Below are positions 51,517 through 59,462 of a stretch of 64,000 nt of DNA, piece by piece. The DNA comes from Gemmatirosa kalamazoonensis. Lineage in GTDB: Bacteria; Gemmatimonadota; Gemmatimonadetes; Gemmatimonadales; Gemmatimonadaceae. How positions within the stretch are numbered: the first letter of the stretch is position 1; each line of letters opens with the position of its first letter. The stretch covers positions 1,720,220 through 1,784,219 of the forward strand of contig NZ_CP007128.1 in assembly GCF_000522985.1 (NCBI RefSeq), in the 5' to 3' direction. The notes under the pieces were generated by a model, which was not told the DNA's origin, did not search any database, and saw only the letters and a list, made by a program, of their open reading frames with translations. The translations under genes and the position numbers were made by a program.

Positions 51517-51942
51517 CTACGGCGCCGCGCTGGTGGGGAGCTGCAGCGGCTGGCCGGCGACGAGCCGCTTGGACTGCGCGTCGGGCACGAGGTTCATCGC
51601 CGCGAGCGCGTGCCCGCCGAGGATCGTCGGGTCGCCCTGCTCGGCGAAGATGACCGTGTCGACCGTCTGCGCGCCCTCGGTGGTGAAGAACGCGTAGCCG
51701 GCGAGCCGCGAGACGCGCTCGCCGTCCGGCGTGGTGAACCAGATCGGCTGACGGCGCATGATGCCGAGGTCCTCGAGCGCGGCGGCCGGGACCCACGAGT
51801 AGCGCCCCTCCGGATCGACCAGGGCGCGCAGCAGCTTCGCCTCGCTCGCGTTCGGCTGCGCGCGCACTTCGATGTTCACGAAGAACTGTCCCGCCGCGGC
51901 GCGCGTGCGCCGCCCTTCCACGAACTCTGCTCGCTTCGTCAT
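51517..51942 (-). CDS. Retropepsin-like (clan AA) protein with altered catalytic loop
   Basis: A 141-aa protein. The pattern LRALVDPEGRYSWVPAAALEDLGI, FTTPDGERVSRLAGYAFFTT, TVIFAEQGDPTILGGHALAAMNLVPD is that of single-domain clan AA aspartic proteases (LVDTGATYTVLP...DGR...LLG). The canonical Asp-Thr-Gly is Asp-Pro-Glu-Gly here, so the Asp is kept but the flap-loop Thr/Gly are changed; activity is doubtful. ATG 51942 fits domain start. It precedes the GNAT and DUF1080 genes on the same strand (4-bp gap to the next gene). Confidence 0.7.
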   Translation of the reverse strand: MTKRAEFVEGRRTRAAAGQFFVNIEVRAQPNASEAKLLRALVDPEGRYSWVPAAALEDLGIMRRQPIWFTTPDGERVSRLAGYAFFTTEGAQTVDTVIFAEQGDPTILGGHALAAMNLVPDAQSKRLVAGQPLQLPTSAAP

Positions 51943-52069
51943 CACTCGATCGCTCGTCGGTGTCGCCGCGCCCTCGCGCGCGTGCCGGTGGAATCTGCCC
52001 CGCCGCCGCGACGGATGCGAGCGAGCGGGGCTTTCGACCGGGGACGAGCGCCCTCGCGGCGGCGTCACG

Positions 52070-52265
52070 GCCCGTACACGGCGACGTACCGCGCCCTTCA
52101 CGGCGGTCGCGATACGGCGCGGACGGTACGGCGCGATGAAGCGCTAGCGGCGCCTCACGACGCTCGAACCGCGCGGTACGGCGCCGTCGAGCGACGTGAG
52201 CGCTTCGTGCGCTTCACGGCGCGTCATCGCCCGCGCAGCATCGCCGGCGCAGTACACGGCGCCGT
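52070..52265. repeat. GATACGGCGC/GGTACGGCGC palindromic cluster in a gene-free spacer
   Basis: The 326-base spacer 51943-52268 has no supported gene. Its distal part consists of words GATACGGCGC, GGTACGGCGC, GTACACGGCG in both orientations, including a hairpin CGCTCGA...TCGAGCG. A 22-base stretch (52172-52193) is identical to 27398-27419. Confidence 0.8.
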
Positions 52266-52268
52266 CGG

Positions 52269-52802
52269 TCACCACCCCATCCGCTCTCTCAACCCCAGGA
52301 TGTGCGCCGTGTGGTGCCTCCCGTGCCACGCGTACAGGCCTAACGCCGCGCGCAGCGGCACGCGCCCCGTCTCGGGATGATCGTACGCGCGCCGCTCGAA
52401 GTCCTCGACCGGGATCGCGCGCAGCACCGTCACCCAGCGCACGTGCAGCGCGTCGAGCAGGGCGAGCGACGGGGCGATCGGGAGGCGCGAGTCGCGGAGC
52501 TCGGCCCACTGCGCCTCCTCGTACGGCTTGATGCGCGGCTCGTCCTCGGTGAGCGCGAGCTTGAAGCGCACGTACGCGTTCAGGTGGCTGTCGGGGACGT
52601 GGTGCGCGACCTGGCGCACGGTCCACCCGCCGTCGCGGTACGGCGTGTCGAGCTGCGCGTCGGTGAGCCCCTCCAGCGCGGCGCGGAGCTCGCGCGGGGC
52701 GCGCTCGATCTCGTCGATGAGCCGCGCGTACGTCGCGGCGGTCGCCGTCGCCGCGTCGGGGGGCGTGAACCTGCCGATCGGGTAGCGCAGGTCGGTGGTC
52801 AT
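52269..52802 (-). CDS. DinB/YfiT-like metal-dependent protein
   Basis: A 177-aa YfiT/BstA-type protein: LRYPIGRFTPP at the N-terminus, the first His in RQVAHHVPDSH, and the others in LYAWHGRHHTAHI. Bacillithiol-S-transferase relatives share this pattern, but the cofactor for this organism is not known. ATG 52802. It is preceded by copy 4 of the GGGCGAAG element. Confidence 0.87.
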   Translation of the reverse strand: MTTDLRYPIGRFTPPDAATATAATYARLIDEIERAPRELRAALEGLTDAQLDTPYRDGGWTVRQVAHHVPDSHLNAYVRFKLALTEDEPRIKPYEEAQWAELRDSRLPIAPSLALLDALHVRWVTVLRAIPVEDFERRAYDHPETGRVPLRAALGLYAWHGRHHTAHILGLRERMGW

Positions 52803-52808
52803 GGGCGT

Positions 52809-52910
52809 CGCGTCGGAATCGTTAGGCGCGCGTCGCTTCGGTACCGCACCGCGCGCGGTCGCAGCGAACCTTGGGCGAAGGGGGGGGAGCCCCCCTGGTA
52901 CCTAGGTGCC
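52809..52910. repeat. GGGCGAAG/GGTACC interspersed element, copy 4
   Basis: GCGTCGGAATCGTT at the left, GGTACCG in the middle, then GAACCTTGGGCGAAG, the G8-AG-C6 hairpin, and TGGTACCTAGG at the right end. It sits between the DinB-like and histidine kinase genes. Confidence 0.85.
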
Positions 52911-52927
52911 GCGACCGCCGGCGGCTA

Positions 52928-54124
52928 TCACCTTCCTGCCGTCGCCGCCTCCAGCGCGTCGCGCCGCGCGGCGGTCGCCATCGTCGTCGCCGACGGCAGC
53001 CGGATCACGAACCGCGCCCCGCCCCCTCCGCCCGGCGCGTCCCCCGCCTCCACCGCGCCGCCCAGCACGTCGGTCACGATCGTCCGCACCACGGCGAGGC
53101 CGAGCCCCGTGCCGCCCCGCGCCGCGCGCGACGTCACGTACGGCTCGAACAGCCGCTCGCGCACCGCCGCGGGCAGCCCGGGCCCGTTGTCCGACACGAC
53201 CAGCTCGACCGCGCCGCCGACCGGCGCGACGGTGATCGTCACGCGTGGCGCCGGATGGCCCTCGAGTGCCTGCGCGGCGTTCGTCACGACGTTCAGCACG
53301 ATCTGGTGCACGTGCACCGGCTCGGCCAGCACCACGCACGACGGGTCGAGCGCGAGCGACAGGCTGATGCCGCGCGGCATCGACGGCCGCAGCAGCTCCA
53401 CCACCTCCTCGACGATCGCCGCCGGCGCCACCGGCACGCGCTCCGCCGCCGCCGTCCGCTCGCCGCGCAGGTAGCGGCGCATGAGCGTCACCAGCTCCGA
53501 CGCCCGGACGCTCCCCGAGTGGATGTGCCCGAAGTGCGTCCGCACCTCCGGCACCCGTGCCCGGTCGGCGCCGAGCTCCGCGTGCATCACGAGGCGGTTC
53601 AGCACGTTCATGAGGTCGTGCGCGACGCCGCTCGACAGCAGCGCGGCCGATTCCAGCTGGTTGTACCGCGCGGCATCGGGTCCCGCCTCGGCCAGCGACA
53701 CGAGCAGCTGCGCGCCGTCGCCGATGCGCGCGCCGACGAGGCGCAGCCGTCGATCGGAGAGCGGCCAGTCGAGCGTCGCCGACTGCGACGGCGAGGCCGC
53801 CACGCGCGCGCGCAGCGCCTCGACCGCCGCCGCCACCTCCGGACGCCACGGCGGCAGCACGTCGGCCGAGTGGTCGCCCGGCGCGAGCAGCGAGGCGAGG
53901 GCCGGCGGTACGCAGATCGGCGTGCACGGCCCGCCGTCGATCGGCCGCACGACGACGAGCTGGCCGGCCGCCTCGGCCACCGCGCGCGCCGTGCGCGCCT
54001 GGCGCGCGCCCCACCGCGCGGCGGCCGTCGCCGCCACGCCGACGAGCGCGCCCCCCACGAAGACGACCGCCGTCAGTGCGTGCGGGGCGTACGGCAGGGG
54101 AGCGATCGGCGCCAGCACGGTCAC
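52928..54124 (-). CDS. Sensor histidine kinase
   Basis: A 398-aa kinase. One N-terminal membrane segment (ALTAVVFVGGALVGVAATAA), a PAS-like part, then the phosphoacceptor LSSGVAHDLMNVLNRLVMH and an ATP-binding domain with NVVTNAAQAL (N box), SDNGPGLP (G1), and GGTGLGLAVV (G2). GTG 54124 overlaps the stop of the membrane partner gene, so the two are co-translated. No response regulator lies nearby, so the partner is unknown. Confidence 0.88.
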   Translation of the reverse strand: MTVLAPIAPLPYAPHALTAVVFVGGALVGVAATAAARWGARQARTARAVAEAAGQLVVVRPIDGGPCTPICVPPALASLLAPGDHSADVLPPWRPEVAAAVEALRARVAASPSQSATLDWPLSDRRLRLVGARIGDGAQLLVSLAEAGPDAARYNQLESAALLSSGVAHDLMNVLNRLVMHAELGADRARVPEVRTHFGHIHSGSVRASELVTLMRRYLRGERTAAAERVPVAPAAIVEEVVELLRPSMPRGISLSLALDPSCVVLAEPVHVHQIVLNVVTNAAQALEGHPAPRVTITVAPVGGAVELVVSDNGPGLPAAVRERLFEPYVTSRAARGGTGLGLAVVRTIVTDVLGGAVEAGDAPGGGGGARFVIRLPSATTMATAARRDALEAATAGR

Positions 54125-54822
54125 GCCGCCCCCATCGACGGCGCCGCGAGGCGCACCGCCCGCGGCTCCGGGTCGCGCACGAGCATCCCCCGCGCGATCA
54201 CCACGTACGACACGCAGTAGAGCAGCATGATCCCGTTGCTCACGGCGATCGCCGCCGCCCAGTGGCGCGCCACCAGCGTCTCCACGAGCGGCACGCGGAT
54301 CATGTTCGTCGCGAAGTACGTCACCTGGCCGACGAGGATCCAGAACCAGTCGTGCCGCGCGATCGACGCCGGGGCGCGGCGCACCTGTGCGGCGAGCGCC
54401 CACAGGCTCAGCGCCGCCAGCAGCGCGGACATCAGCGGGTCCATCACCACGACGAACTCGCGGCCGGTGCCGAGCGCGGCGAGCAGCGCCGCGGTGATCG
54501 CGAGCCACGCCGCGACGAACGCCCACCGCCACCGCGCCGCGTCCCGACCGATCCACGTGAGCAGCGGCGGCGCGAGCAGCAGCGGCATCACCCCGAACGC
54601 GAACGGGAAGAGCGGGAAGCTCCGGGGGAGCCAGTGATAGAAGTACGCGACGAAGTTCGCGAGGCCCACGAGCGCGGTCACCAGCCAGCACGTCGCGACC
54701 TGTCCCGCCGGGTCTCCGAGGAAGGACCGCCGTGCCCATCCCGCGGCGGCCGGTGGGGCGAACGCGGCGACGGTCGCGAGCGTCGGAGCGAGAAAGGCGG
54801 GCGAGAGCGGCGATGACGGCAT
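54121..54822 (-). CDS. Seven-segment membrane protein coupled to the kinase
   Basis: A 233-aa protein with about seven hydrophobic segments (ATCWLVTALVGLANFVAYFY; FPFAFGVMPLLLAPPLL; FVAAWLAITAALLAALG; LMSALLAALSLWALAAQV; WILVGQVTYFAT; IAVSNGIMLLYCVSYVVIA). It resembles stand-alone sensor membrane modules. Translational overlap with the histidine kinase suggests it supplies the signal. Confidence 0.75.
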   Translation of the reverse strand: MPSSPLSPAFLAPTLATVAAFAPPAAAGWARRSFLGDPAGQVATCWLVTALVGLANFVAYFYHWLPRSFPLFPFAFGVMPLLLAPPLLTWIGRDAARWRWAFVAAWLAITAALLAALGTGREFVVVMDPLMSALLAALSLWALAAQVRRAPASIARHDWFWILVGQVTYFATNMIRVPLVETLVARHWAAAIAVSNGIMLLYCVSYVVIARGMLVRDPEPRAVRLAAPSMGAA

Positions 54823-54883
54823 GCGGCTGACCTGCGGTGCTGCGGTGGGGCGGGCCCGGTGGACGAGGACCCGCCCCCGCGCC

Positions 54884-55198
54884 TCAGGCGAGCGGACTGT
54901 CCTCGTCGCAGTAGGGAGGGCACAGAAACGGCTCCTGCGCCAGCGCTCCCTGCGTCATGTCGGCCCCCTGCTCATCCACGCCGACCATGACGACGGTCAG
55001 GCGGCCATCCGGATGTCGGGCGGGATAGATCCGTATGGCGGCGCAACCGGGTTGACCCAAGATGCGCTCGTAGGCGTGCCGGTGGAAGGTCATCACCGGC
55101 CATCGTTTCGGCTTCTCCTCGCCCTCGTGGCGCTTGCGGATGTCGATGGCGTCCTCGAGCGAGATCGCGTGGTCCGACGGGGGGATCGGTCTGGGCAT
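54884..55198 (-). CDS. Small unknown protein
   Basis: A 104-aa protein: [54 protein letters not shown]...[13 protein letters not shown] ends with a Cys-containing LCPPYCDED. It is not secreted. A family resembling this (unknown function) occurs in Bacteroidota, but I cannot name it. ATG 55198 follows a region without a clear ribosome site. Divergent from the mug gene. Confidence 0.65.
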   Translation of the reverse strand: MPRPIPPSDHAISLEDAIDIRKRHEGEEKPKRWPVMTFHRHAYERILGQPGCAAIRIYPARHPDGRLTVVMVGVDEQGADMTQGALAQEPFLCPPYCDEDSPLA

Positions 55199-55314
55199 CG
55201 GTGGCTGCGTCAGGTGCGGGCGCGGCGGCGGCGTCGCGGCTTCGCGGCCGGCGCGCGGTGTCGCTATTGTCGAGTCGGCCTCGGACAACCGCAAGGATCC
55301 CCCCGCAACTCCGC

Positions 55315-55893
55315 ATGTCGCATCCCGCGCCCACCCCGCCGCCCCGCCCGACCCGGGCCGAGCTGCTCGCCGCCGTGAACCGGACGGTGGACGACGTCAT
55401 CGCGCCCGGGCTCGCGGTGCTGTTCTGCGGCATCAACCCCGGGCTCTACACCGCCGCGACGGGGCACCACTTCGCGCGCCCCGGCAACCGGTTCTGGCCC
55501 GCGCTCCACGCCGGCGGCTTCACCGACCGCGTGCTGCAGCCGTGGGAGGAGCGGCTCCTCCTGCCGTCGGGCTACGGGATCACGAACGTGGTGGAGCGCA
55601 CGACGGCGACTGCCGCGGAGCTGGCGCCCGAGGAGCTCGCGGCTGGCGGCAGGGTGCTCGTGGCGAAGGTGCAGCGCTACCGCCCGCGGGTGCTCGCGGT
55701 CCTCGGCGTCACCGCCTACCGCGCCGCGTTCGACCGGCCGCGCGCGACGCTCGGCCTGCAGCCGGAGCGCATCGGCGACACGGCGCTCTGGGTGTTGCCG
55801 AACCCGAGCGGGTTGAACGCGCATTTCCAGCTCGACGCGCTGGCGGAGCTGTTCCGGGCGCTGCACCGTTACGTCCACGCAGGCACACCCTGA
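55315..55893 (+). CDS. mug: G/U mismatch-specific DNA glycosylase
   Basis: A 192-aa Mug/TDG-type glycosylase. Active site: [27 protein letters not shown]; second motif: [13 protein letters not shown]. These match the GINPG and NPSGLNA motifs of Mug. It removes uracil or ethenocytosine opposite G. ATG 55315. It precedes mscL by 17 bp. Confidence 0.93.
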   Translation: MSHPAPTPPPRPTRAELLAAVNRTVDDVIAPGLAVLFCGINPGLYTAATGHHFARPGNRFWPALHAGGFTDRVLQPWEERLLLPSGYGITNVVERTTATAAELAPEELAAGGRVLVAKVQRYRPRVLAVLGVTAYRAAFDRPRATLGLQPERIGDTALWVLPNPSGLNAHFQLDALAELFRALHRYVHAGTP

Positions 55894-55910
55894 ACTCGAG
55901 GCGGCCTCCC

Positions 55911-56372
55911 ATGTGGAACGACTTCAAGGCGTTCGTGATGCGCGGCAACGTGATGGACCTCGCCGTCGGCGTCATCATCGGCGCCGCGTTCGGCGCCATC
56001 GTCAAATCGCTCGTCGACGACATCATCATGCCACCGATCGGCCTCATGACCGGTGGGCTCGACTTCAGCAATCAGTTCGTCCTCCTGAAGGCGGGCGCGA
56101 AGGCGCCGCCGCCGTACGCCACCCCCGCCGCGGCCCACGACGCGGGGGCGGTGACGCTGAACTACGGCGCGTTCCTGAACAACGTGCTCACGTTCCTCAT
56201 CGTCGCCCTGGCGATCTTCATGATCGTGCGGCTCGTGAATCGCCTCTACCAGCAGCCGGCCCCGCCGACGCCCGACTCGAAGCCGTGCCCCTACTGCACG
56301 ATGACCGTGTCGCTGCAGGCGAGCCGCTGCCCCCACTGCACCTCGGAGCTGACGAAGGCGCTGCCGGCCTGA
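55911..56372 (+). CDS. mscL: Large-conductance mechanosensitive channel with C-terminal zinc ribbon
   Basis: A 153-aa protein. The MscL domain is intact: [40 protein letters not shown], then a periplasmic loop, TM2 ([23 protein letters not shown]). Unusually the cytoplasmic end carries [18 protein letters not shown], a zinc-ribbon-like motif. Most MscL proteins lack this (about 130 aa). It could mediate assembly or a sensor interaction. It opens under membrane tension. Confidence 0.95.
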   Translation: MWNDFKAFVMRGNVMDLAVGVIIGAAFGAIVKSLVDDIIMPPIGLMTGGLDFSNQFVLLKAGAKAPPPYATPAAAHDAGAVTLNYGAFLNNVLTFLIVALAIFMIVRLVNRLYQQPAPPTPDSKPCPYCTMTVSLQASRCPHCTSELTKALPA

Positions 56373-56404
56373 CGGCCGTTCCCCGCCGGGCTTCAAGATT
56401 CCGT

Positions 56405-56432
56405 TAAAGTCCCGCGCCCACCGTGCCGATAC
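56405..56432 (+). promoter_or_regulatory. Sigma-28-like promoter
   Basis: TAAAGTCC, 12 bases, GCCGATAC. It lies 86 bases before the first ZU5-like lipoprotein gene. The -10 element is part of GTGCCG...CGGCAC, an inverted repeat also present at the 57894 site. Confidence 0.55.
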
Positions 56433-56517
56433 CAGCGTATGCGGCACTGTGGGCGCGTGGTGCGTCCGCCGGTGCCAGGGCACGTCCTTTCTTTACCTGC
56501 ACCCACACGGGACGCAC

Positions 56518-57135
56518 ATGCTCAATCGACGGATCGCCTCATTCGCCACCCTTGCCCTGTCGCTCGTCGCGGCGGTCACGCTCTCCGCGTGCGCCGACGG
56601 CCCCGCGGCACCGGCCAACGGCCTCGCCGCCCAGTCCGCGCAGCTCGACCGCGGCGGCGTGCCCGCGCACAACTCGCCGAGCACGGTGCCGAGCAGCCTG
56701 CTGCGCAGCACGCCGCTCGCGCGCGACATCACCGCCTTCGCCGTCATCGGCCCCGCGGGCGGTGAGCTCCAGATCCCCGAAGCGGGGATGAAGCTGGAGG
56801 TGCCCGCCGGTGCGGTGCAGGCGCCGACGGTGTTCCGGGCGACGGCGCTCGCCGGCAGCGCGATCGCGTACGACTTCGGTCCGTCCGGGAGCTTCCCCGT
56901 GGCGCTGACCGTCAAGCAGGACCTGAAGGGGACGAACTTCGACAAGCAGCCCGTCGACGCCCTCATCGCCGCCTACGTGCCGGACATCAGCACGGTGAAC
57001 CGCGCGACGGGAACGGCGAAGGGCAGCGAGCCGCGAGAGACGACCCCGGATCGTGGGAGCCCGTCGAAGCTCAAGTTCACGGTGACCCACTTCTCCGGCT
57101 ACATGGTCTCGACCGGCCGCAGCTTCGGCTGGTGA
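56518..57135 (+). CDS. ZU5-like lipoprotein, copy A1
   Basis: A 205-aa protein with a lipobox LSAC. A ZU5-like segment follows (IGPAGGELQIPEAGMKLEVPAGAV...FRATALAGSAIAYDFGPSGSFPVAL), then a C-terminal VTHFSGYMVSTGRSFGW. It is copy 1 of a two-gene tandem (A1-B1-A2-B2). A sigma-28-like promoter precedes it. ZU5 domains are otherwise found in envelope or signalling proteins; function here is unknown. Confidence 0.8.
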   Translation: MLNRRIASFATLALSLVAAVTLSACADGPAAPANGLAAQSAQLDRGGVPAHNSPSTVPSSLLRSTPLARDITAFAVIGPAGGELQIPEAGMKLEVPAGAVQAPTVFRATALAGSAIAYDFGPSGSFPVALTVKQDLKGTNFDKQPVDALIAAYVPDISTVNRATGTAKGSEPRETTPDRGSPSKLKFTVTHFSGYMVSTGRSFGW

Positions 57136-57193
57136 CCACGCCACTCGACATCGACGACACGTCCTCATCAACCTGCACCTGACGAATCAGCTC

Positions 57194-57820
57194 ATGCGAA
57201 TCCGAACCTTCAGTCTCAACGCCCTCTCCGCCGTCGCGCTGCTGAGTCTCGCCGCGGCGTGCGCCGATGGGCCCACGTCCGCCAGCAGCACGCCCCGTCC
57301 GAGCGCGCCGCGGCTCGCCAGCGGCGTCTCCGTCCAGATCGGCGACACGACGCTCACGACGTTCACGATCGATCCGCTGAAGAGCGACACGTACGTCGAG
57401 GCCGGCGTCTTCAAGCTGAAGATGACCGCCGGCTCGATCTGTGATCCCGCGGTCTCGACCTACGGCCCGACCGAGTGGGACCAGCCGTGCACCACGCTCG
57501 TCGCGCCGATCGCGATCACGGCGAAGTCGTGGACGACGGCGAGCGGCAAGTCGATCGTGCAGTTCTCGCCGGACCTGCGCTTCGCGCCGGACAAGATCAA
57601 CACGCTGTACCTGTGGAAGGGCAGCTTCACCTCGGCGACGGCGGCCGTGGCGTGGTGCCCGACGGGCTCCGACAAGTGCTACGACGAGGCGTCCGCAGAC
57701 CCGTCGGTGGCGGCGACGCTCGGCACGAACGGCTTCCTGTCGCGCCGCGTGAAGCACTTCAGCGGCTACACGTCGACGTGGGGCTTCGACGGCGACGGCT
57801 CGACCTCGTACGGGCAGTAA
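57194..57820 (+). CDS. Secreted lipoprotein-like protein, copy B1
   Basis: A 208-aa protein. N-terminus has a lipobox-like LAAAC. The mature part contains VSVQIGDTTLTTFTIDPLKSD, four Cys (ICDPAV, QPCTTL, WCPTG, KCYDE), and ends with KHFSGYTSTWGFDGDGS. The HFSGY motif also ends the A proteins. From 57287 to 57796 it is nearly identical to B2. Confidence 0.78.
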   Translation: MRIRTFSLNALSAVALLSLAAACADGPTSASSTPRPSAPRLASGVSVQIGDTTLTTFTIDPLKSDTYVEAGVFKLKMTAGSICDPAVSTYGPTEWDQPCTTLVAPIAITAKSWTTASGKSIVQFSPDLRFAPDKINTLYLWKGSFTSATAAVAWCPTGSDKCYDEASADPSVAATLGTNGFLSRRVKHFSGYTSTWGFDGDGSTSYGQ

Positions 57821-57843
57821 GCCGGCACGCGCCACGAAAGGGG

Positions 57844-57882
57844 GGGGGCGCCAGCGCGATGCGCTGGCGCCCCCTCTTTTTT
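57844..57882 (+). terminator. Rho-independent terminator
   Basis: A 14-bp G/C-rich stem (57844-57857 with 57861-57874) with loop GAT, followed by a CTCTTTTTT run. It lies 20 bases after the B1 stop and separates the first A-B pair from the second. Confidence 0.93.
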
Positions 57883-57893
57883 CGCGCCGCCCC

Positions 57894-57921
57894 TCAAGTT
57901 CGCCGCCGGCGGTGCCGATAC
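57894..57921 (+). promoter_or_regulatory. Sigma-28-like promoter
   Basis: TCAAGTTC, 12 bases, GCCGATAC. It lies 79 bases before copy A2, with the same GTGCCG...CGGCAC repeat as the site before A1. Confidence 0.57.
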
Positions 57922-57999
57922 CTGCGAATGCGGCACCGCGGCCAGTCGCGCCACGGTGCCGGGGAACCTCACTCGTTACCTGCACCCCGAAGGACCCGC

Positions 58000-58641
58000 A
58001 TGTCGACTTCGCGCAACACCTCCTACCGGGCTCGTCGTCGGTTCGCCGCGGCCGGCTCGCTGTGCCTGACCCTCCTCACCGCCGGCGTGCTCGCGGCGTG
58101 TGCCGACGGTCCGTCGGCCCCGGCGACGCGGTCCGCGCCGCAGGCCGCGCAGCTCGCGAAGAGCGGCGCCAACACCGAGTCGACCGCGCTGGTCGGCGTG
58201 GTCCGCGACGAGCCGCTCGCGCAGGACATCACCGTGCAGGAGACGATCGGCCCCGAGGGTGGGGTGCTGCAGATCAAGGAAGCGGGATTGAAGCTCGAAG
58301 TCCCGGCGGGCGCCGTGTCGGCGCCGACCGTGTTCACCGCGACCGCGCTGGCGGGCAGCGCGCTGGCCTACGACTTCGGCCCCTCGGGCACGTTCCCCGT
58401 GGCGCTGACGGTGAAGCAGGACCTGAAGGGGACGAGCTGGAACAAGCACGCCGCGAGCGAGATCGCCGCCGCGTACGTGCGCGACCTGTCGTCCATCGAT
58501 CGAGCGAACGGCTCTGCGGCCGGCGACGAGATGCGTCCGACGGACGTCGACGTGAGGGGCTCCAAGCTCACGTTCACCGTGACGCACTTCTCCGGCTACA
58601 TGGTCTCGACCGGCCGCTGCTTCGGCTGGGGCGGCTGGTAA
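58000..58641 (+). CDS. ZU5-like lipoprotein, copy A2
   Basis: A 213-aa paralogue of A1: lipobox LAAC, ZU5-like IGPEGGVLQIKEAGLKLEVPAGAV, then VTHFSGYMVSTGRCFGWGGW. It is clearly diverged from A1 (about 60 % identical by eye). It is likely driven by the promoter at 57894. Confidence 0.8.
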   Translation: MSTSRNTSYRARRRFAAAGSLCLTLLTAGVLAACADGPSAPATRSAPQAAQLAKSGANTESTALVGVVRDEPLAQDITVQETIGPEGGVLQIKEAGLKLEVPAGAVSAPTVFTATALAGSALAYDFGPSGTFPVALTVKQDLKGTSWNKHAASEIAAAYVRDLSSIDRANGSAAGDEMRPTDVDVRGSKLTFTVTHFSGYMVSTGRCFGWGGW

Positions 58642-58696
58642 TCACCGCCGCCGTCTTCGATCCGACTTCATTCACCTGCACCTACTTCATCGTCTC

Positions 58697-59323
58697 ATGC
58701 GAAAGCTGACCAGCACGTTCACCGCACTCTCCGCCGTCGCCCTGACCGTCCTCGCCGCAGCCTGCGCCGACGGCCCGACGTCCGCGTCGAGCACGCCCCG
58801 TCCGAGCGCGCCGCGGCTCGCCAGCGGCGTCTCCGTCCAGATCGGCGACACGACGCTCACGACGTTCACGATCGATCCGCTGAAGAGCGACACGTACGTC
58901 GAGGCCGGCGTCTTCAAGCTGAAGATGACCGCCGGCTCGATCTGTGATCCCGCGGTCTCGACCTACGGCCCGACCGAGTGGGACCAGCCGTGCACCACGC
59001 TCGTCGCGCCGATCGCGATCACGGCGAAGTCGTGGACGACGGCGAGCGGCAAGTCGATCGTGCAGTTCTCGCCGGACCTGCGCTTCGCGCCGGACAAGAT
59101 CAACACGCTGTACCTGTGGAAGGGCAGCTTCACCTCGGCGACGGCGGCCGTGGCGTGGTGCCCGACGGGCTCCGACAAGTGCTACGACGAGGCGTCCGCG
59201 GACCCGTCGGTGGCGGCGACGCTCGGCACGAACGGCTTCCTGTCGCGCCGCGTGAAGCACTTCAGCGGCTACACGTCGACGTGGGGCTTCGACGGCGACA
59301 GCACGACCTCGTACGGCTACTGA
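58697..59323 (+). CDS. Secreted lipoprotein-like protein, copy B2
   Basis: A 208-aa protein with a distinct signal peptide (MRKLTSTFTALSAVALTVLA) fused to a mature part identical to B1 except the extreme C-terminus. The 510-nt block 58790-59299 differs from 57287-57796 at a single, synonymous base (59200). The neighbouring A copies are much more diverged, so recent gene conversion of B is likely. Confidence 0.8.
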   Translation: MRKLTSTFTALSAVALTVLAAACADGPTSASSTPRPSAPRLASGVSVQIGDTTLTTFTIDPLKSDTYVEAGVFKLKMTAGSICDPAVSTYGPTEWDQPCTTLVAPIAITAKSWTTASGKSIVQFSPDLRFAPDKINTLYLWKGSFTSATAAVAWCPTGSDKCYDEASADPSVAATLGTNGFLSRRVKHFSGYTSTWGFDGDSTTSYGY

Positions 59324-59339
59324 TCGCCGCGTGACCGGA

Positions 59340-59376
59340 GGGGAGGGCGCCATGACGGATCCGTGGCGTTCTCCCC
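59340..59376 (+). terminator. Possible terminator hairpin
   Basis: GGGGAGGGCGCCATGACGGATCCGTGGCG...CTCCCC can fold into a G/C-rich hairpin after B2. It lacks a T-run, so termination is uncertain. Confidence 0.4.
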
Positions 59377-59462
59377 GCTCGCGCGTCTACTCACGGCAAT
59401 GATCTCGCGCCGGGCCACTCGAGCCCCGGCGTGAGCCCGGCTTCCCGCTGCGTTTCTGGCCC

